Assembly: GCA_027314025.1 (NCBI GenBank)
Contig: DAHVCP010000072.1
Location: 1 to 40,952 of the forward strand
DNA: 40,952 bases
Source: Acidobacteriota bacterium
GTDB taxonomy: Bacteria > Acidobacteriota > Terriglobia > Terriglobales > SCQP01
Direction: 5' to 3'
Made by a program: the position numbers and the translations under genes. Positions 26,344 to 37,300 of this stretch are shown piece after piece. Every line of letters begins with the position of its first letter. Within the stretch, counting starts at the first letter, position 1. The notes beneath the pieces are model-generated. The model searched no databases and had not been told where the DNA came from. It saw only the letters and a program-made list of their open reading frames with translations.

Positions 26344-29300
26344 TTGGAGCCGGAGAAGACCATCCCCAGGGCGGCGCGGCCGCCCGAGTTTGCATGCCCG
26401 GCGGCGCCGTGGCCACGGGGGGTATCCGCTTGCCCGCGGCGGGCGACGGCGCGGCCCGCGGCCGCGCGTCCGCGCCGGCGTTGGGGCGGCTGGCGCAGGC
26501 GCCTAGCGGTGATGGTCATGGCGACGGCAGGGCCCTGGATGGCGGCGGCGCAAACGGCTCCGCCCCGGCCGTCCGCTCCGGTGGTGCGGGCGGTGACGGT
26601 GCAGCCCGCGCCGGGGCGTTCGGCGGCCAGTTACGCGCCGCTGATCGAGCAAAAGGCCGGCCAGCCGCTGAACGGCGCATTGGTGCGCCGCACGATCGCC
26701 CGGCTCTTCGCCACCGGCGAGTTTGCCGACATTCGAGCGGTCGAATATCCGGCGCCGGGCGGCGTGCGGCTGGTCTTTCAGACCCAGCCCAACTATTTCA
26801 TCGGCGCGGTGCGGGTGACGCATCCGCCGAAACCCGCCACGTACTCCGAGCTGGTGGAGGCGACGGGCCTCACGCTGGGGCATGTCTTCACGGCGCCGGC
26901 GGTGCGCGAGGCGGTGGAAACGCTGGCCAATCGCCTGCGCGGCTACGGCTACCAGCAGGCGCGAATCACGCCCCAGGTGCAAATGAACCGGGCCGAAGCG
27001 GTGGCCAATATCACGTTCGCCATCGCTCCTGGGCCGCTGGCGCGGTTGGGGTCGGTGCATTTCGCGCTGGCGGTGATCCAGCCGGCGAACTCCACCACGC
27101 CGCCGCGGTATCTGCCGGCCTCGGCGCGGGATGCGCGCAGCCTGTTCCAAGTCAGCGGATTGCGGTTGGGCGAGACCGTGTCGCGGGCGGTGCTGGACAA
27201 GGCGGTACAGCGCATTGAAGACCATTACGGCCGCCATGGCCGGCTGACGGCGCGCGTGCACATCCCCCGGCCGGAGTTCGATCCCAAAACCAATACGCTG
27301 GCGGTGCAGTTCCGGGTGAACCCCGGACCGCTGGTCAGCGTGCAGGTGCAGGGGTCGAAGATCAGCGCCGGAGAACTGCGCAAGGACGTCCCGATCTTCC
27401 GCGAGCACGCGGCCGATGCCGAGCTGATCGAGGAAGGCCGGGGGAATCTGCAGACGGCGCTGCAAAACCGCGGATACTTCGACGCGCGGGTGGATTATCA
27501 CCGCTCCATCACGCCCAACGGGGTGCTGCGCATCCTATACACGGTGCGTCCCGGGCCGCAGGAATCGGTGCAGGCGGTGCTGTTCCAGGGGAACCATTAC
27601 TTCGGCGAGGAAACCTTGGAGGCGCACGTGGCGGTGCAAACCGCCAGCATACTGCCCGACTTCATTCCCGGCAGCCGCGGCCGCTTCAGCCAGGAATTGG
27701 CGCAGCAAGACGCCGATTCGATCGCCGGGCTGTACCAAGCCAACGGCTTCGCCCATGTGCGGGTGACGCCGGTGGTGGTGCGCGATTACCAAGGCAAGCC
27801 GCACCATATCGCGGTGATCTACCGCATCCACGAAGGGCCGCAGGTGCTGGTGGGCACGCTCACCATCCGCGGCAATCACGCGTTCTCGACGGGGATCATC
27901 CGCAACCTGCTGACCATCGCGCCGGGCCAGCCCTATTCCCCGGTGAAGACGGCGACCGACCGGGATTCGATTCTGTCGCTGTATTACAACGCCGGATATG
28001 AGCAGGCGCGCATGCAGGTGCGGGTGCATCCCGCCCGCGCCGCCGACCGCATGGACGTGGTGTACACGATTACCGAAGGCCAGCCGGAGTACGTGCACCG
28101 CGTGTACATCGGCGGGGAGCGCTTCGTGCGGCGGGAGGTGATCGCCAGCCACTTGCATCTGTATCCCGGCCAGCCGGTCAATCAGCTGGCGATGATCAAC
28201 GCCCAGCGGCGGCTCTACAACCTGGGCTTGTTCACCGACGTCCGTTTGGCGCCGCAGAACCCCGTGGGCGCGCAGCGCCAAAAGACCATTTTGGTCAACG
28301 TGCATGAAGCGCGGCGTTGGATCTTCAGTGAGGACGTTGGGCTACAGGTGCAAAGCGGCACCGGCGCCACCGCCAATGAGTATTCCAGCAGCGGCAGCTC
28401 CGTCAGCACGATCTCCTACCTCCAGTTGGTGGGCGGCACGGGCGTCAGCCCGCTCGTGGGGTTCGACGTCACGCGCCTGGCGATGTTCGGCCGGGATCAG
28501 ACGGCGACGTTCAACAGCCGCTATGGCCGGCTGGAGAAAAGCGCCCTGTTTTCCTACGAATTTCCCCAACTCCGCGGCCACGCCAGCCTGGCGCTGGATC
28601 TCAACGCCTTGTATTCGGACACGCTGAACGTGACCACGTTCCGGGCCATTCGCGAAGACGCCGGCGTGCAGCTCAATGAGCGGGTGAGCCCGTCGCTGCG
28701 CTTCGTCTACAACGCCGATTACCGGCGCATCTCGCTTCCGGTGGTGATCATCAACCCGCAAGAAGTGCCGCTGCTGGGCCAGCCCGTGCAGCTGGTCACG
28801 GGCAGCTACAGCGTGGTTCTGGACCATCGCGACAATCCCACCGACACCCACGGCGGGTCGTACAACACCGCTTCGTTCAGCTTCGCCAAGAGCTTCCGCA
28901 CCGCGGCGACGGCGACCACGCCGAGCTTCCAGCCGGACAACTTCGCGCGCCTGTACGTGCAGAACTCGACCTATTACCCGCTGTGGCGTCACTGGGTGCT
29001 GGCGCGCTCCACGCGGCTGGGCGATATTGCGCCGTTCGGTCCGGCGGATATCCGCATCGTCACCAACCCAGCGAATGGGCAGACCTATTCCGTCTTCGGC
29101 GGCATTCCGATCCCGGAGCGGTTTTTCGCGGGTGGCGCGGACACGCTGCGCGGATTCAGCCTGAATCAGGCGGGTCCGCGCGATCCGCTGACCGGGTTTC
29201 CGGTCGGCGGCGACGCGCTGTTGATCAACAACGTGGAGCTGCGCTTTCCGCTGATCGGCGCCAACATCGGCGGGGTTTTCTTTGACGATCTGGGCAACGT

Positions 29301-29565
29301 GTTTACGAATTTCCATGGTCTGCTCCGTGCCCTGACGCGCTTCCGCGAGCCGTCCACGACGGATCTGAACTATTTGTCCGACGATGTCGGCTTCGGGCTG
29401 CGCTACAAAACGCCGGTGGGGCCGGTGCGCCTGGACTTCGGCTACAACCTGAACCCGCCGGAGTATCAGACGGTGGGGGCATTGAAGCAGGGCGGCCCGC
29501 AGGTGATCCAAAACGCCGCGTTGCCGCATTTCAATTTCTATTTCAGCGTGGGGCAGACGTTTTGA
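26344..29565 (+). CDS. bamA: Outer-membrane protein assembly factor BamA (Omp85 family)
   Basis: The central component that inserts beta-barrel proteins into the outer membrane. The open frame gives up to 1073 residues from a TTG. The true start is uncertain, because a basic region followed by a hydrophobic stretch (WRRRLAVMVMATAGPWMAAA) looks like a signal peptide but no better upstream start exists; ATG 26512 would lose the basic part. Several POTRA domains occupy about residues 75-650 (VVRAVTVQPAPG, VQAVLFQGNHYF, LVGTLTIRGNHAF, VHRVYIGGERFV). The barrel follows, with the conserved GGADTLRGF loop and VGFGLRYKTPVGPVRLDFGY, and it ends in Phe (SVGQTF) as outer-membrane barrels do. A surA-like gene and tamB follow directly. 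Confidence 0.88.
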   Translation: MEPEKTIPRAARPPEFACPAAPWPRGVSACPRRATARPAAARPRRRWGGWRRRLAVMVMATAGPWMAAAQTAPPRPSAPVVRAVTVQPAPGRSAASYAPLIEQKAGQPLNGALVRRTIARLFATGEFADIRAVEYPAPGGVRLVFQTQPNYFIGAVRVTHPPKPATYSELVEATGLTLGHVFTAPAVREAVETLANRLRGYGYQQARITPQVQMNRAEAVANITFAIAPGPLARLGSVHFALAVIQPANSTTPPRYLPASARDARSLFQVSGLRLGETVSRAVLDKAVQRIEDHYGRHGRLTARVHIPRPEFDPKTNTLAVQFRVNPGPLVSVQVQGSKISAGELRKDVPIFREHAADAELIEEGRGNLQTALQNRGYFDARVDYHRSITPNGVLRILYTVRPGPQESVQAVLFQGNHYFGEETLEAHVAVQTASILPDFIPGSRGRFSQELAQQDADSIAGLYQANGFAHVRVTPVVVRDYQGKPHHIAVIYRIHEGPQVLVGTLTIRGNHAFSTGIIRNLLTIAPGQPYSPVKTATDRDSILSLYYNAGYEQARMQVRVHPARAADRMDVVYTITEGQPEYVHRVYIGGERFVRREVIASHLHLYPGQPVNQLAMINAQRRLYNLGLFTDVRLAPQNPVGAQRQKTILVNVHEARRWIFSEDVGLQVQSGTGATANEYSSSGSSVSTISYLQLVGGTGVSPLVGFDVTRLAMFGRDQTATFNSRYGRLEKSALFSYEFPQLRGHASLALDLNALYSDTLNVTTFRAIREDAGVQLNERVSPSLRFVYNADYRRISLPVVIINPQEVPLLGQPVQLVTGSYSVVLDHRDNPTDTHGGSYNTASFSFAKSFRTAATATTPSFQPDNFARLYVQNSTYYPLWRHWVLARSTRLGDIAPFGPADIRIVTNPANGQTYSVFGGIPIPERFFAGGADTLRGFSLNQAGPRDPLTGFPVGGDALLINNVELRFPLIGANIGGVFFDDLGNVFTNFHGLLRALTRFREPSTTDLNYLSDDVGFGLRYKTPVGPVRLDFGYNLNPPEYQTVGALKQGGPQVIQNAALPHFNFYFSVGQTF

Positions 29566-30275
29566 TGATGTGGTTGCTAGCCGTGCTGCTGGGGTTGTCC
29601 GGAGGCGCCGGTTTGCGCCGCGCGCCCGCCGCGCCGGCCGCGGCGGCGCAGGCGCGGGGTGGCATGGTCGTGGACGCGGTGCGGGCGTCGGTGAACCGGC
29701 AGGCCATCCTGGACAGCGACGTGCGCCAGGCGGCTTGGTACAGCCGCCTGGTGGCCGCGCTGCACCGGCCCGGCGGGCCACCGGCGGCGCCGCGGCCGTT
29801 GACCGCGGCGCAGCGGCGGCAGGCGCTGGAGCATTTGATCACCGAGGCGCTGCTGGCGCAGGCGCGGCGCCGGGCGGGCGTCACGGTGGACGCGCCGCCG
29901 GCCGCGGTGGCCGGGCAGATGCGCCGATTGCGGGCGTTGGCGGGCGGGGGGCGAAACTGGCCGCGGGTCGCGCGGCGGTATCATCTCGACCCCGCCGCGG
30001 TGCGCGCCATCCTCGCCAAGCAAATGCGGCTGCTGCTGTTCGCCGACGCCCATTGCCGGCCGCGGGCCAAGGTCACCGCGGCGGAGGTGGCGGCATACTA
30101 TCGCCGCACCTATTTGCCGATGGCCCGCGGGCGCCGCCTCCAGCCCGCGCCGCTGGCGCTGGTTTCCGGCCGCATCCGGGCGATCCTGGTTCAGCAAAAG
30201 CTCATGCGGATTGAGCTGCAATGGCTGCACGGGCTCCGCCGAAGGGCGCGCATCCAAATCATTCAACGCCGCTAA
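29565..30275 (+). CDS. SurA-N-like periplasmic chaperone without PPIase domain
   Basis: A 236-residue protein whose ATG overlaps the TGA of bamA (TGATGATG). A signal peptide (MWLLAVLLGLSGGAG) is followed by a SurA/PpiD-like N-terminal chaperone part: VDAVRASVNRQAILDSDV, a helical LEHLITEALLAQ segment, then helices up to AAYYRRTYLPMA. The C-terminus returns to a helix with LVSGRIRAILVQQKL, the usual closing helix of the SurA core. No parvulin domain lies between, so it is a chaperone-only version. Overlap with bamA and the short gap before tamB suggest that it delivers barrel proteins to the assembly machinery. Confidence 0.75.
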   Translation: MMWLLAVLLGLSGGAGLRRAPAAPAAAAQARGGMVVDAVRASVNRQAILDSDVRQAAWYSRLVAALHRPGGPPAAPRPLTAAQRRQALEHLITEALLAQARRRAGVTVDAPPAAVAGQMRRLRALAGGGRNWPRVARRYHLDPAAVRAILAKQMRLLLFADAHCRPRAKVTAAEVAAYYRRTYLPMARGRRLQPAPLALVSGRIRAILVQQKLMRIELQWLHGLRRRARIQIIQRR

Positions 30276-30282
30276 CCGAGCC

Positions 30283-33200
30283 ATGCCGCGCTGGGCCAAA
30301 TTCGGATTGATCGCCGCCGCCATCCTGGCCGGGGTGGCCGCGGCGGGATATCTCTATTTGCACACGCGGGATTTCAACCGGCGCATGGAGCGGTTCGTCT
30401 CCAGCCAAATCGCCAAGGCGACCGGCGCGCGGGTGACGTTCGCGCGCTTCCGCGTGACGCTGCATCCCTTGGGCGTGGTGGTGCGCGGCGTCGTGGTGCG
30501 CGGCCGGGAAGCGGCGAACCAACCGCCGCTGGCCGCCATGGACCGGCTGCGGGCGCAGGTGCGGGTGGTGCATGTATTTCCGCCGGCGATTCAGGTCTTG
30601 CGCGTGCAGGTGGCGCATCCGGTAATGAACGTCTATTACCTGCCGGATGGATACACCGACCTGCCGCAGCCGCCGCATCCGCCGCCCGCCAACCAGCCCT
30701 TGGCGGAACCGGTGTTCGCCTTTGGCATCCGGCAGCTGGACGTGCGCGAAGGCGTCCTGCGCTACCGCAACCGCCAGATTCCGCTGGAGGCGCATCTGGT
30801 GGACGTCCACACCGGGCTGAAGTACGTTCGCGGCCATTACCAGGGGCTTTTCGCCTTCCGGCATGGGGTGGTGCGCTACGATGGCCGGCCGCCATTGCCG
30901 CAGAGCGCGGAGGTGCGGTTCACGCTGTGGCCCAACGACGTACGCATTGATCAGTTGCACTGGCGCGGCGACGGCGTGCGGCTGGTGGCGCACGCGATGA
31001 TCCACGACTTGGCGCAACCGCGGGTGCGGGCGCATTACCGCTTGCAGTTCCAGTTGGCGCGGTTTGGGCCCTGGGCGGGCACGCCGGTGGTCGCGGGCGC
31101 GGCCCGGGCCGCGGGGGTCTTCGATTGGAGCGTGAGCGCGTGGCAGACGCGTGGCCATATGGTGGTGACGGGGCTGGGGCTGCGCCGGCCCTGGGCCCTG
31201 GCCGGCATTCGCGCGCAAGGTCAATTTCGTGCGGACAATGCGGGTTTGGCGCTGCCCGCGCTGGACGTGACCGGCGCCGGCGGCCGTGGGCAGCTGGCGG
31301 TGCGCTATGCCCAGTGGCGGCGTTTGCAGGTGACGGGGCAGTTGCGGGGCTTCCATTTGCAGCGCCTGATGCGCACGTCGGCGGGGCTGGGCGGGCCCCA
31401 GCCGCCGGCCCTGCTGCCGCCGTTGGCGGGCATTGTATCGGCACGGATTCAGGTGCAGGCGCGCCAGCCGCTGGCGCGGACGCTGCGGATCCAGTCGGAG
31501 GTGCGAATTACGCCCGAACGCCGGCCGGCGCCGGCGGGAGGGCAGGCGCCGCTGCCCGTGACGGCGGAGCTGACCGCAAGCGTGGGTGCCGGGCGCTGGT
31601 CCACGCAGGTGCGGCGGCTGGAGATTACGGCCTCCGACCTGCATCTCCAGGCGCATGGCCGGCTCGGTTCCACCGGCAGCCGGCTGGCCTTCGCGGTGGC
31701 CATTCCGGAGTTGGCCGCCTGGCGCAGCCACATTGCGCCCTGGCTGCGCCGGTTGCCGCACGCCTCAGTGGCGCCGCCGGTGGCGGGCGAGTTGCGGATC
31801 AGCGGCGAGACCAGCGGCAGTTGGCGCGCGCTGGCGCTGCGCCTGACGGTGGCGGCGCGGCGGCTGCGGCTGGGGCCGGCGGCGGCCGACGCGGTGAATT
31901 TGCAGCTCCATGTGACGCCCGGCCAGCTGGCGATTTCGCGGGCGTCGTGGCGGCTGGATGGACAGCGCGCGACGCTGGCCGGAACGGTTGGCTTGCGGCA
32001 CTTTCTGCCCGCGGCTTCCAGCCCGCTTTCCCTGCGGCTGGCCGCCCATGGTCTGCGGCTAGCGGCGATCGAAGCGCAACTCGGGCGCTGGGCCGGCGTG
32101 CGGATTCCGTCCGTCGCGCCGCGGCAAGGCCGCGTCGCGGCGACGCTGGCGCTGAGCGGAACCGTGGCGCAACCCCGGGCGGAGGGTCCGGTGAATCTTA
32201 CCGGCGGACGCGCCGATCACTTGCCGCCGATGACGGTGGCGGCGCAGTTGGCGGTCACGCGCCGGCAGGTGGAGGCGACCGGCCTGGCGCTGCGCTGGCG
32301 CGGCGCGGCCATCACCGGCGCGGCGGGCTACGATTGGCAGCAACATACCCTCACGGCCGATCTGCGCGGCGCCGGGATCGCCCTGGCGGAAATCCCCGCC
32401 TTGCAATCGCCGCAATTGGCGTTCGCCGGACAGGTGTCTTTTCGGTTGCATGCCTCCGGGCCGGTGGCGCGTCCCCAGGGGACGTTGAGCGTAACCGCCA
32501 CGAATTTGCGCGGCGGCGGCCAGCCATTGGGTTCGTTGCAGGCGGAGGTCACCGCCAATGGGCGCGCCGCCAGCCTCCAAGCCAGCGCCGGCCTCCCCGG
32601 CGGGACGGTGCGGCTGCAAGCGACGTTGGGGGAAAGCGCGCCCTATCCGCTTTCGGCCACCGCGAATTTCCAGCACTACGCCATTGACGTCCTGCTGCGC
32701 CGCTTTACCGGCTTTCAACTCGGTCCCGGCAGCCAGGTCAGCGGCCAGGCGACGCTGCACGGGGCGCTCAGCCACCCCCAGGCGTTGGTGGCGGAGGCTA
32801 GCCTGAACCCGGTCCGGCTGGAGGTCGGCGGCGTGGCGCTGCACAATGCAGGCGCCATTCATTTGACCTTGGGGCAGCGGGTGCTCACGCTGGCGTCCAT
32901 GAAAATCACCGGCGCGGACACCGATTTCACGCTGGCCGGGAAGGTGGATTTGGGCGAGGCGCGGCGGTTGCAGGGACAGGCGCTGGGCCGGGTGAATTTG
33001 GCTTTGCTGCATGCGCTGAACCGCAGCGTGCACTCCTCCGGCGAGATCGTGCTGACGGCCCAGCTTGGCGGCACGCTGCAAAAGCCGGCGGTGACCGGAA
33101 CGCTGGCGGTGCGCAACGCCAGCCTGGCGGCGGAGCAGTTGCCGGTGGCCTTCGACAGCATCAACGGCTTGCTCCGCTTCACCGGCCAGCACGTGGATAT

Positions 33201-34239
33201 CCAGCATCTGACGGCGCAGACCGGCGGCGGACAGATCGCGCTCAGCGGCTTCGCCGCCCGCACCGCTTCCGGTTTTACCGTGGCGCTCAACGCCCGCGGC
33301 GAGGGCATGCGCGTGCGCTACCAGGGGCTGAGCGGCGCCGGCAATCTGAGCCTGCACTTCGCGGGCAATCAAAATCAGATGCTGCTCTCCGGCGAGGTCG
33401 AACTGACGCGGGTGGCCCTGGCGCCGAACTTCGACTTCGCGCTGTTTTTGGCCAACCAGCGCGCCGCCATCGCGCCGCCGGCGCCCAATTCCTGGCTGAA
33501 CCGCGTGCATTTGCAGGTGCACGTGGTCACCGGGCCCAGCGTGGGCATCGCCATCTCCGCCGCCCGGGTCAGTTTTCAAGCCGATTTCCAGGTGCAAGGC
33601 ACCCTCGCCAACCCCATCCTGCTGGGGCGGGTGACCGCCTCCCGCGGCGAGATCTTGTTCGCCGGCCAGGACTATCGGATCAGCAAGGCGGAGGTGACCT
33701 TCGCCAATCCCTTCCGCATCGAGCCCCTGCTGGATGTCAGCCTCACCACCAACGTGCAGCAGTATCGCATCACGCTCAACATCTCCGGTCCCGCCGACCG
33801 GCTGGATATCACCTACCGCAGCGATCCGCCGCTCACTTCCTCCGATATCGTCGCCCTGTTGGCGACCGGGCAGACGCAGGAGGCGCAAAACTTCGCCAGC
33901 CAGCAAAGCGCCGCCAGCTTCGCCGGCCAAAGCGAGCAACTGCTGGGGCGGGCGTTGGAGAGCCTGGTCAGCAGCCGCTTGCAGCGCATCTTCGGCGTCA
34001 CCCAGATCCAGTTCAATCCCAACGCCCAGGGCTTTGGGCCGACGGCGCAGACCACGGTCACCATCGAACAGCAAGTTCGCCGCAATATGAAGGTAACGTA
34101 TACGCAGAACCTGACCAACAGCGCCGAGGACATCATCCGCGTGGATTGGACGTTGACGCCCAATTTCGGCATCACCGTGAGCCGCAGTCAATTCGGGCTG
34201 TACGGGCTCAGCCTGCATTTCAGCCAGCGGGCCAGATGA
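30283..34239 (+). CDS. tamB: TamB-like translocation and assembly module protein
   Basis: A 1318-residue protein with an N-terminal inner-membrane anchor (FGLIAAAILAGVAAAGYLYL) and a long periplasmic beta-rich body. The opening (ATGARVTFARFRVTLHP) is AsmA-like. The last 350 residues form the DUF490/TamB domain (GRVTASRGEILFAGQDYRIS, then DYRISKAEVTFANPFRIEP and DITYRSDPPLTSSDIVALLA). TamB-family proteins bridge the two membranes and help in outer-membrane protein or lipid transport. ATG 30283 starts immediately before the anchor, 7 bases past the surA-like stop. Together, bamA, the surA-like gene and tamB form one outer-membrane biogenesis unit. Confidence 0.9.
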   Translation: MPRWAKFGLIAAAILAGVAAAGYLYLHTRDFNRRMERFVSSQIAKATGARVTFARFRVTLHPLGVVVRGVVVRGREAANQPPLAAMDRLRAQVRVVHVFPPAIQVLRVQVAHPVMNVYYLPDGYTDLPQPPHPPPANQPLAEPVFAFGIRQLDVREGVLRYRNRQIPLEAHLVDVHTGLKYVRGHYQGLFAFRHGVVRYDGRPPLPQSAEVRFTLWPNDVRIDQLHWRGDGVRLVAHAMIHDLAQPRVRAHYRLQFQLARFGPWAGTPVVAGAARAAGVFDWSVSAWQTRGHMVVTGLGLRRPWALAGIRAQGQFRADNAGLALPALDVTGAGGRGQLAVRYAQWRRLQVTGQLRGFHLQRLMRTSAGLGGPQPPALLPPLAGIVSARIQVQARQPLARTLRIQSEVRITPERRPAPAGGQAPLPVTAELTASVGAGRWSTQVRRLEITASDLHLQAHGRLGSTGSRLAFAVAIPELAAWRSHIAPWLRRLPHASVAPPVAGELRISGETSGSWRALALRLTVAARRLRLGPAAADAVNLQLHVTPGQLAISRASWRLDGQRATLAGTVGLRHFLPAASSPLSLRLAAHGLRLAAIEAQLGRWAGVRIPSVAPRQGRVAATLALSGTVAQPRAEGPVNLTGGRADHLPPMTVAAQLAVTRRQVEATGLALRWRGAAITGAAGYDWQQHTLTADLRGAGIALAEIPALQSPQLAFAGQVSFRLHASGPVARPQGTLSVTATNLRGGGQPLGSLQAEVTANGRAASLQASAGLPGGTVRLQATLGESAPYPLSATANFQHYAIDVLLRRFTGFQLGPGSQVSGQATLHGALSHPQALVAEASLNPVRLEVGGVALHNAGAIHLTLGQRVLTLASMKITGADTDFTLAGKVDLGEARRLQGQALGRVNLALLHALNRSVHSSGEIVLTAQLGGTLQKPAVTGTLAVRNASLAAEQLPVAFDSINGLLRFTGQHVDIQHLTAQTGGGQIALSGFAARTASGFTVALNARGEGMRVRYQGLSGAGNLSLHFAGNQNQMLLSGEVELTRVALAPNFDFALFLANQRAAIAPPAPNSWLNRVHLQVHVVTGPSVGIAISAARVSFQADFQVQGTLANPILLGRVTASRGEILFAGQDYRISKAEVTFANPFRIEPLLDVSLTTNVQQYRITLNISGPADRLDITYRSDPPLTSSDIVALLATGQTQEAQNFASQQSAASFAGQSEQLLGRALESLVSSRLQRIFGVTQIQFNPNAQGFGPTAQTTVTIEQQVRRNMKVTYTQNLTNSAEDIIRVDWTLTPNFGITVSRSQFGLYGLSLHFSQRAR

Positions 34240-34375
34240 TTCTCGACAGTTTACGGTTCCAAATTCGGGACTGATTCTGTAACATTGGATGCCTAATCGC
34301 CTGGTCTCTTGTCCGGTGTCGCCGGTCAGGGGCGGAGCGCGGTCATTTTTGTCATTGCACGGGGAGTGTGCGGAT
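34240..34375. other. Leader of the TonB-dependent receptor gene
   Basis: The 136 bases between tamB and the receptor include an AT-richer patch at 34250-34290 where a promoter would fit, but no confident pair of boxes. GGGGAG about 10 bases before ATG 34376 is a good ribosome binding site. Confidence 0.35.
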
Positions 34376-37300
34376 ATGCTGGACGGAAATACTGTGAGTG
34401 GACGTGTGAGTCGTTGGGGGATTGCTCTAATCGCGGCGCTGGCCTTGAGCGGCGCGGCTTGGGCGCAGGCGACCACGTCCCTGCGCGGCGCGGTCACCGA
34501 TCCCTCCGGGGCGGCGGTGCCGGGCGCGGTGGTCACCATCGCCAACGGCGCGACCGGATTGGCGCGGACCACGGTCACGGCCGCGAATGGCCGGTACGGC
34601 TTCGCCGCGGTGCTGCCGGGCACCTACACGCTGACGGTGAAAGCGCATGGCTTTTCCACCTACGAACGGCCGGGCCTGCGGCTGCGCGTCAGCCTGCCGG
34701 CCAGCGTGAACGTCGCGCTGCGCGTCGGGCAGGTCAGCTCCACCGTGGAAGTGCGCAGCGCCGCGCCGCTGCTGAACACCACCGACAACAGCCTGGGCCA
34801 ATCCATGGGCCACACGGCGATCCAAAGCCTGCCGATCAAGGCCGAAAACTTGAACCTGCTGCTCAGTCTTCAGCCCGGCGTCGTCTTCACCGGCACGAAA
34901 GGCTTGGACAGCGGCTACCGCGGCGGCTCGGTGGACGGCGAGCGGACCAACCAGAACAACGTGACGCTGGACGGCGTCAACAATAACGACGTCTTCGGCG
35001 GGGCGGGCTTCAGCGGCGTGCTGCCCTCGACGCCGTTTTCGGTGCAGGAGTTCCGCGTCACCACCTCTAACTTCGGCGCCAAGGCGGGCCGCACCGCCGG
35101 CGCGCAGGTGGCCTTGGTGACCAAGGGCGGCACCAACCAGTACCACGGCTCGTTGTATGAGTTCAACCGCAGCGACGTCGGCCTGGCCAACGAGTTTTTC
35201 CTCAAGACCGCGCAGTTGGAGAACTGCCCGGCCAATTCGCCCATCAACTGCAATCAGCCTTCGCACCTGGTGCGCAACGTCTTCGGCGGCACGATCGGCG
35301 GGCCGATCCTGCACAACAAGCTGTTCTTCTTTTTCAACTATGAAGGCCAGCGGCAGTCGCAGGGCGCCAGCGTCGAGGACACCATTCCGAGCGCCACGCT
35401 GCGGCAAGGCATCATTCAATATCAATGCTCCACCGCCAGCCAGTGCCCGGGCATGAATGTCACCGGCCTGGACGGCAAGTCCTACCCGATCGCTGCCGGC
35501 TACTACGGCCTGGGCCCGGCGCAGCTGAAGCAGATGGATCCGCTGGGCATTGGGCCCAGCAAGGTGGCGATGAGCTACTTCAACTCCTTTCCGCTGCCCA
35601 ATGCCGGCGGCGTGGTGGATGCCCCCAACTACGGCGGCTATCGCTTTTCCGCGCCAACGCAGAACAAATACAACTGGTACATCGGCCGCTTCGATTACAA
35701 GATCAGCGACAACCAGAGCCTGTTCTTCCGCGGCACGGCGGTGGATGACAACGCCCTGGGCACGCCCTTTCTGCCCGGCGGGCCGCCGCAGACCACGACC
35801 ACCGACCTCAGCAAGGGCTTTGCCCTGGGCTACACCGTCGTCGGCGGTCCGGACTTCGTCAACAGCCTGCGCTACGGCCTAACCCGGCAGAGCGTCGGCA
35901 CCATCGGCGATTCCACCCAGCCTTGGGTGTTCATCCGCCAGCTCAGCCAGGGCATTACCCGCTCCGGGCGCGTGATCGCGCCGGTGCAGAACCTGATGGA
36001 TACGGCCAGTTGGCAGGATGGCAGCCACAACTTCTCCTTCGGCGCCAACTTCCTGTTCGTCAACCGCTTTTCGCAGAACGACTACAACTCGTTCAGCAAC
36101 GCCTTGACCAATTCCGACTGGGTGTCTTCCGGCGGCTTCGCGGGCAAGGGCGACGCGCTGGATCCCGCCGCCAGCGGTTATCCCGCGGTTGCGGGCGGCG
36201 GCACCAATGCCTACGATTTTCCGCTCGCCGGCCTGATGGGCATCGCCAGCGAAATTGACACCACCTACAACTACAACATCACCAGCCTGACCCAGGCGAC
36301 GCCGATCGCCCAAGGCGCCCCGGTCACGCGCAATTGGCTCACGCGGGATTACAACCTGTTCGCGCAGGACACCTGGCAGATGACGCGGGACATTTCCGTC
36401 TCCTACGGTCTCAACTATCAATTGATGACGCCGATCACGGAGACCAACGGCCAGGAGGTGCTGCCCAACATCAACATGGGGCAGTGGTTCAATACCCGGG
36501 CCGCGAACATGATGAAGGGCATCCCGTCCAACCAGGACCAGCTGATCGCGTTCCAGCCGGCCGGTGCATTCTGGCATCGCTCCGGGCTCTACAGCATGCA
36601 GCAGAACTTCGCGCCGCGCTTCGGCGTGGCCTGGTCGCCGCGCCCGCACGGCGGGTTGCTAAAAACGCTGTTCGGCGACGGTCAAAGCGCGATCCGCGGC
36701 GGCGCCGGCATCTTCTATGACTACTTCGGGCCGTCGCTGGCGCTCAGCTACAGCGACAGCGGCTCGTTCGGGCTCACCAGCCAGGTGCAGAATCCGTCCG
36801 GCCAGCTCAGCCTCGGCAATGCCCCGCGCATCACCAGCATGAACGTGATTCCCACCACCGCCAACAATGGCGCGTCCCTGGTGCCGGCGGCGCCCTCCTC
36901 GACCTATCCGACCGTTTACCCCGTCGGCGCCGAGGCCATCGCCCGGGGTATTGACCAATCGCTCCAGACGCCGTATTCGATTGCCGCCAACTTTACGATC
37001 GAGCGGCAGCTTCCCGGCGGGGTGGTGATGGATTTGGGTTATGTCGGCCACTTCTCCCGGCACACGTTGGTGCATCAGGACATCGCCATGCCGACGGACT
37101 TGGTGGATCCCAAGACGGGCATTGATTACTTCGCCGCCGCCACCCGGTTGTCGCAGCTGGCGCGGCAGAACACGCCCGACAGCGCCATCAGCGCCTCGGT
37201 AATTGGGCCCACCGCGCAGTACTGGACGGACATGTTCCAGGCGGGCAATAACTGCGGCAACGGCGCCGCGGGTCAGTGCTATCCGCTGGTGAACGCCGGC

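Noticed and set aside
32059-34623. An 854-codon minus-strand open frame opposite tamB
   Set aside because: Low-complexity composition rich in Arg/Gly/Gln with no family motif, lying exactly opposite a well-supported gene.
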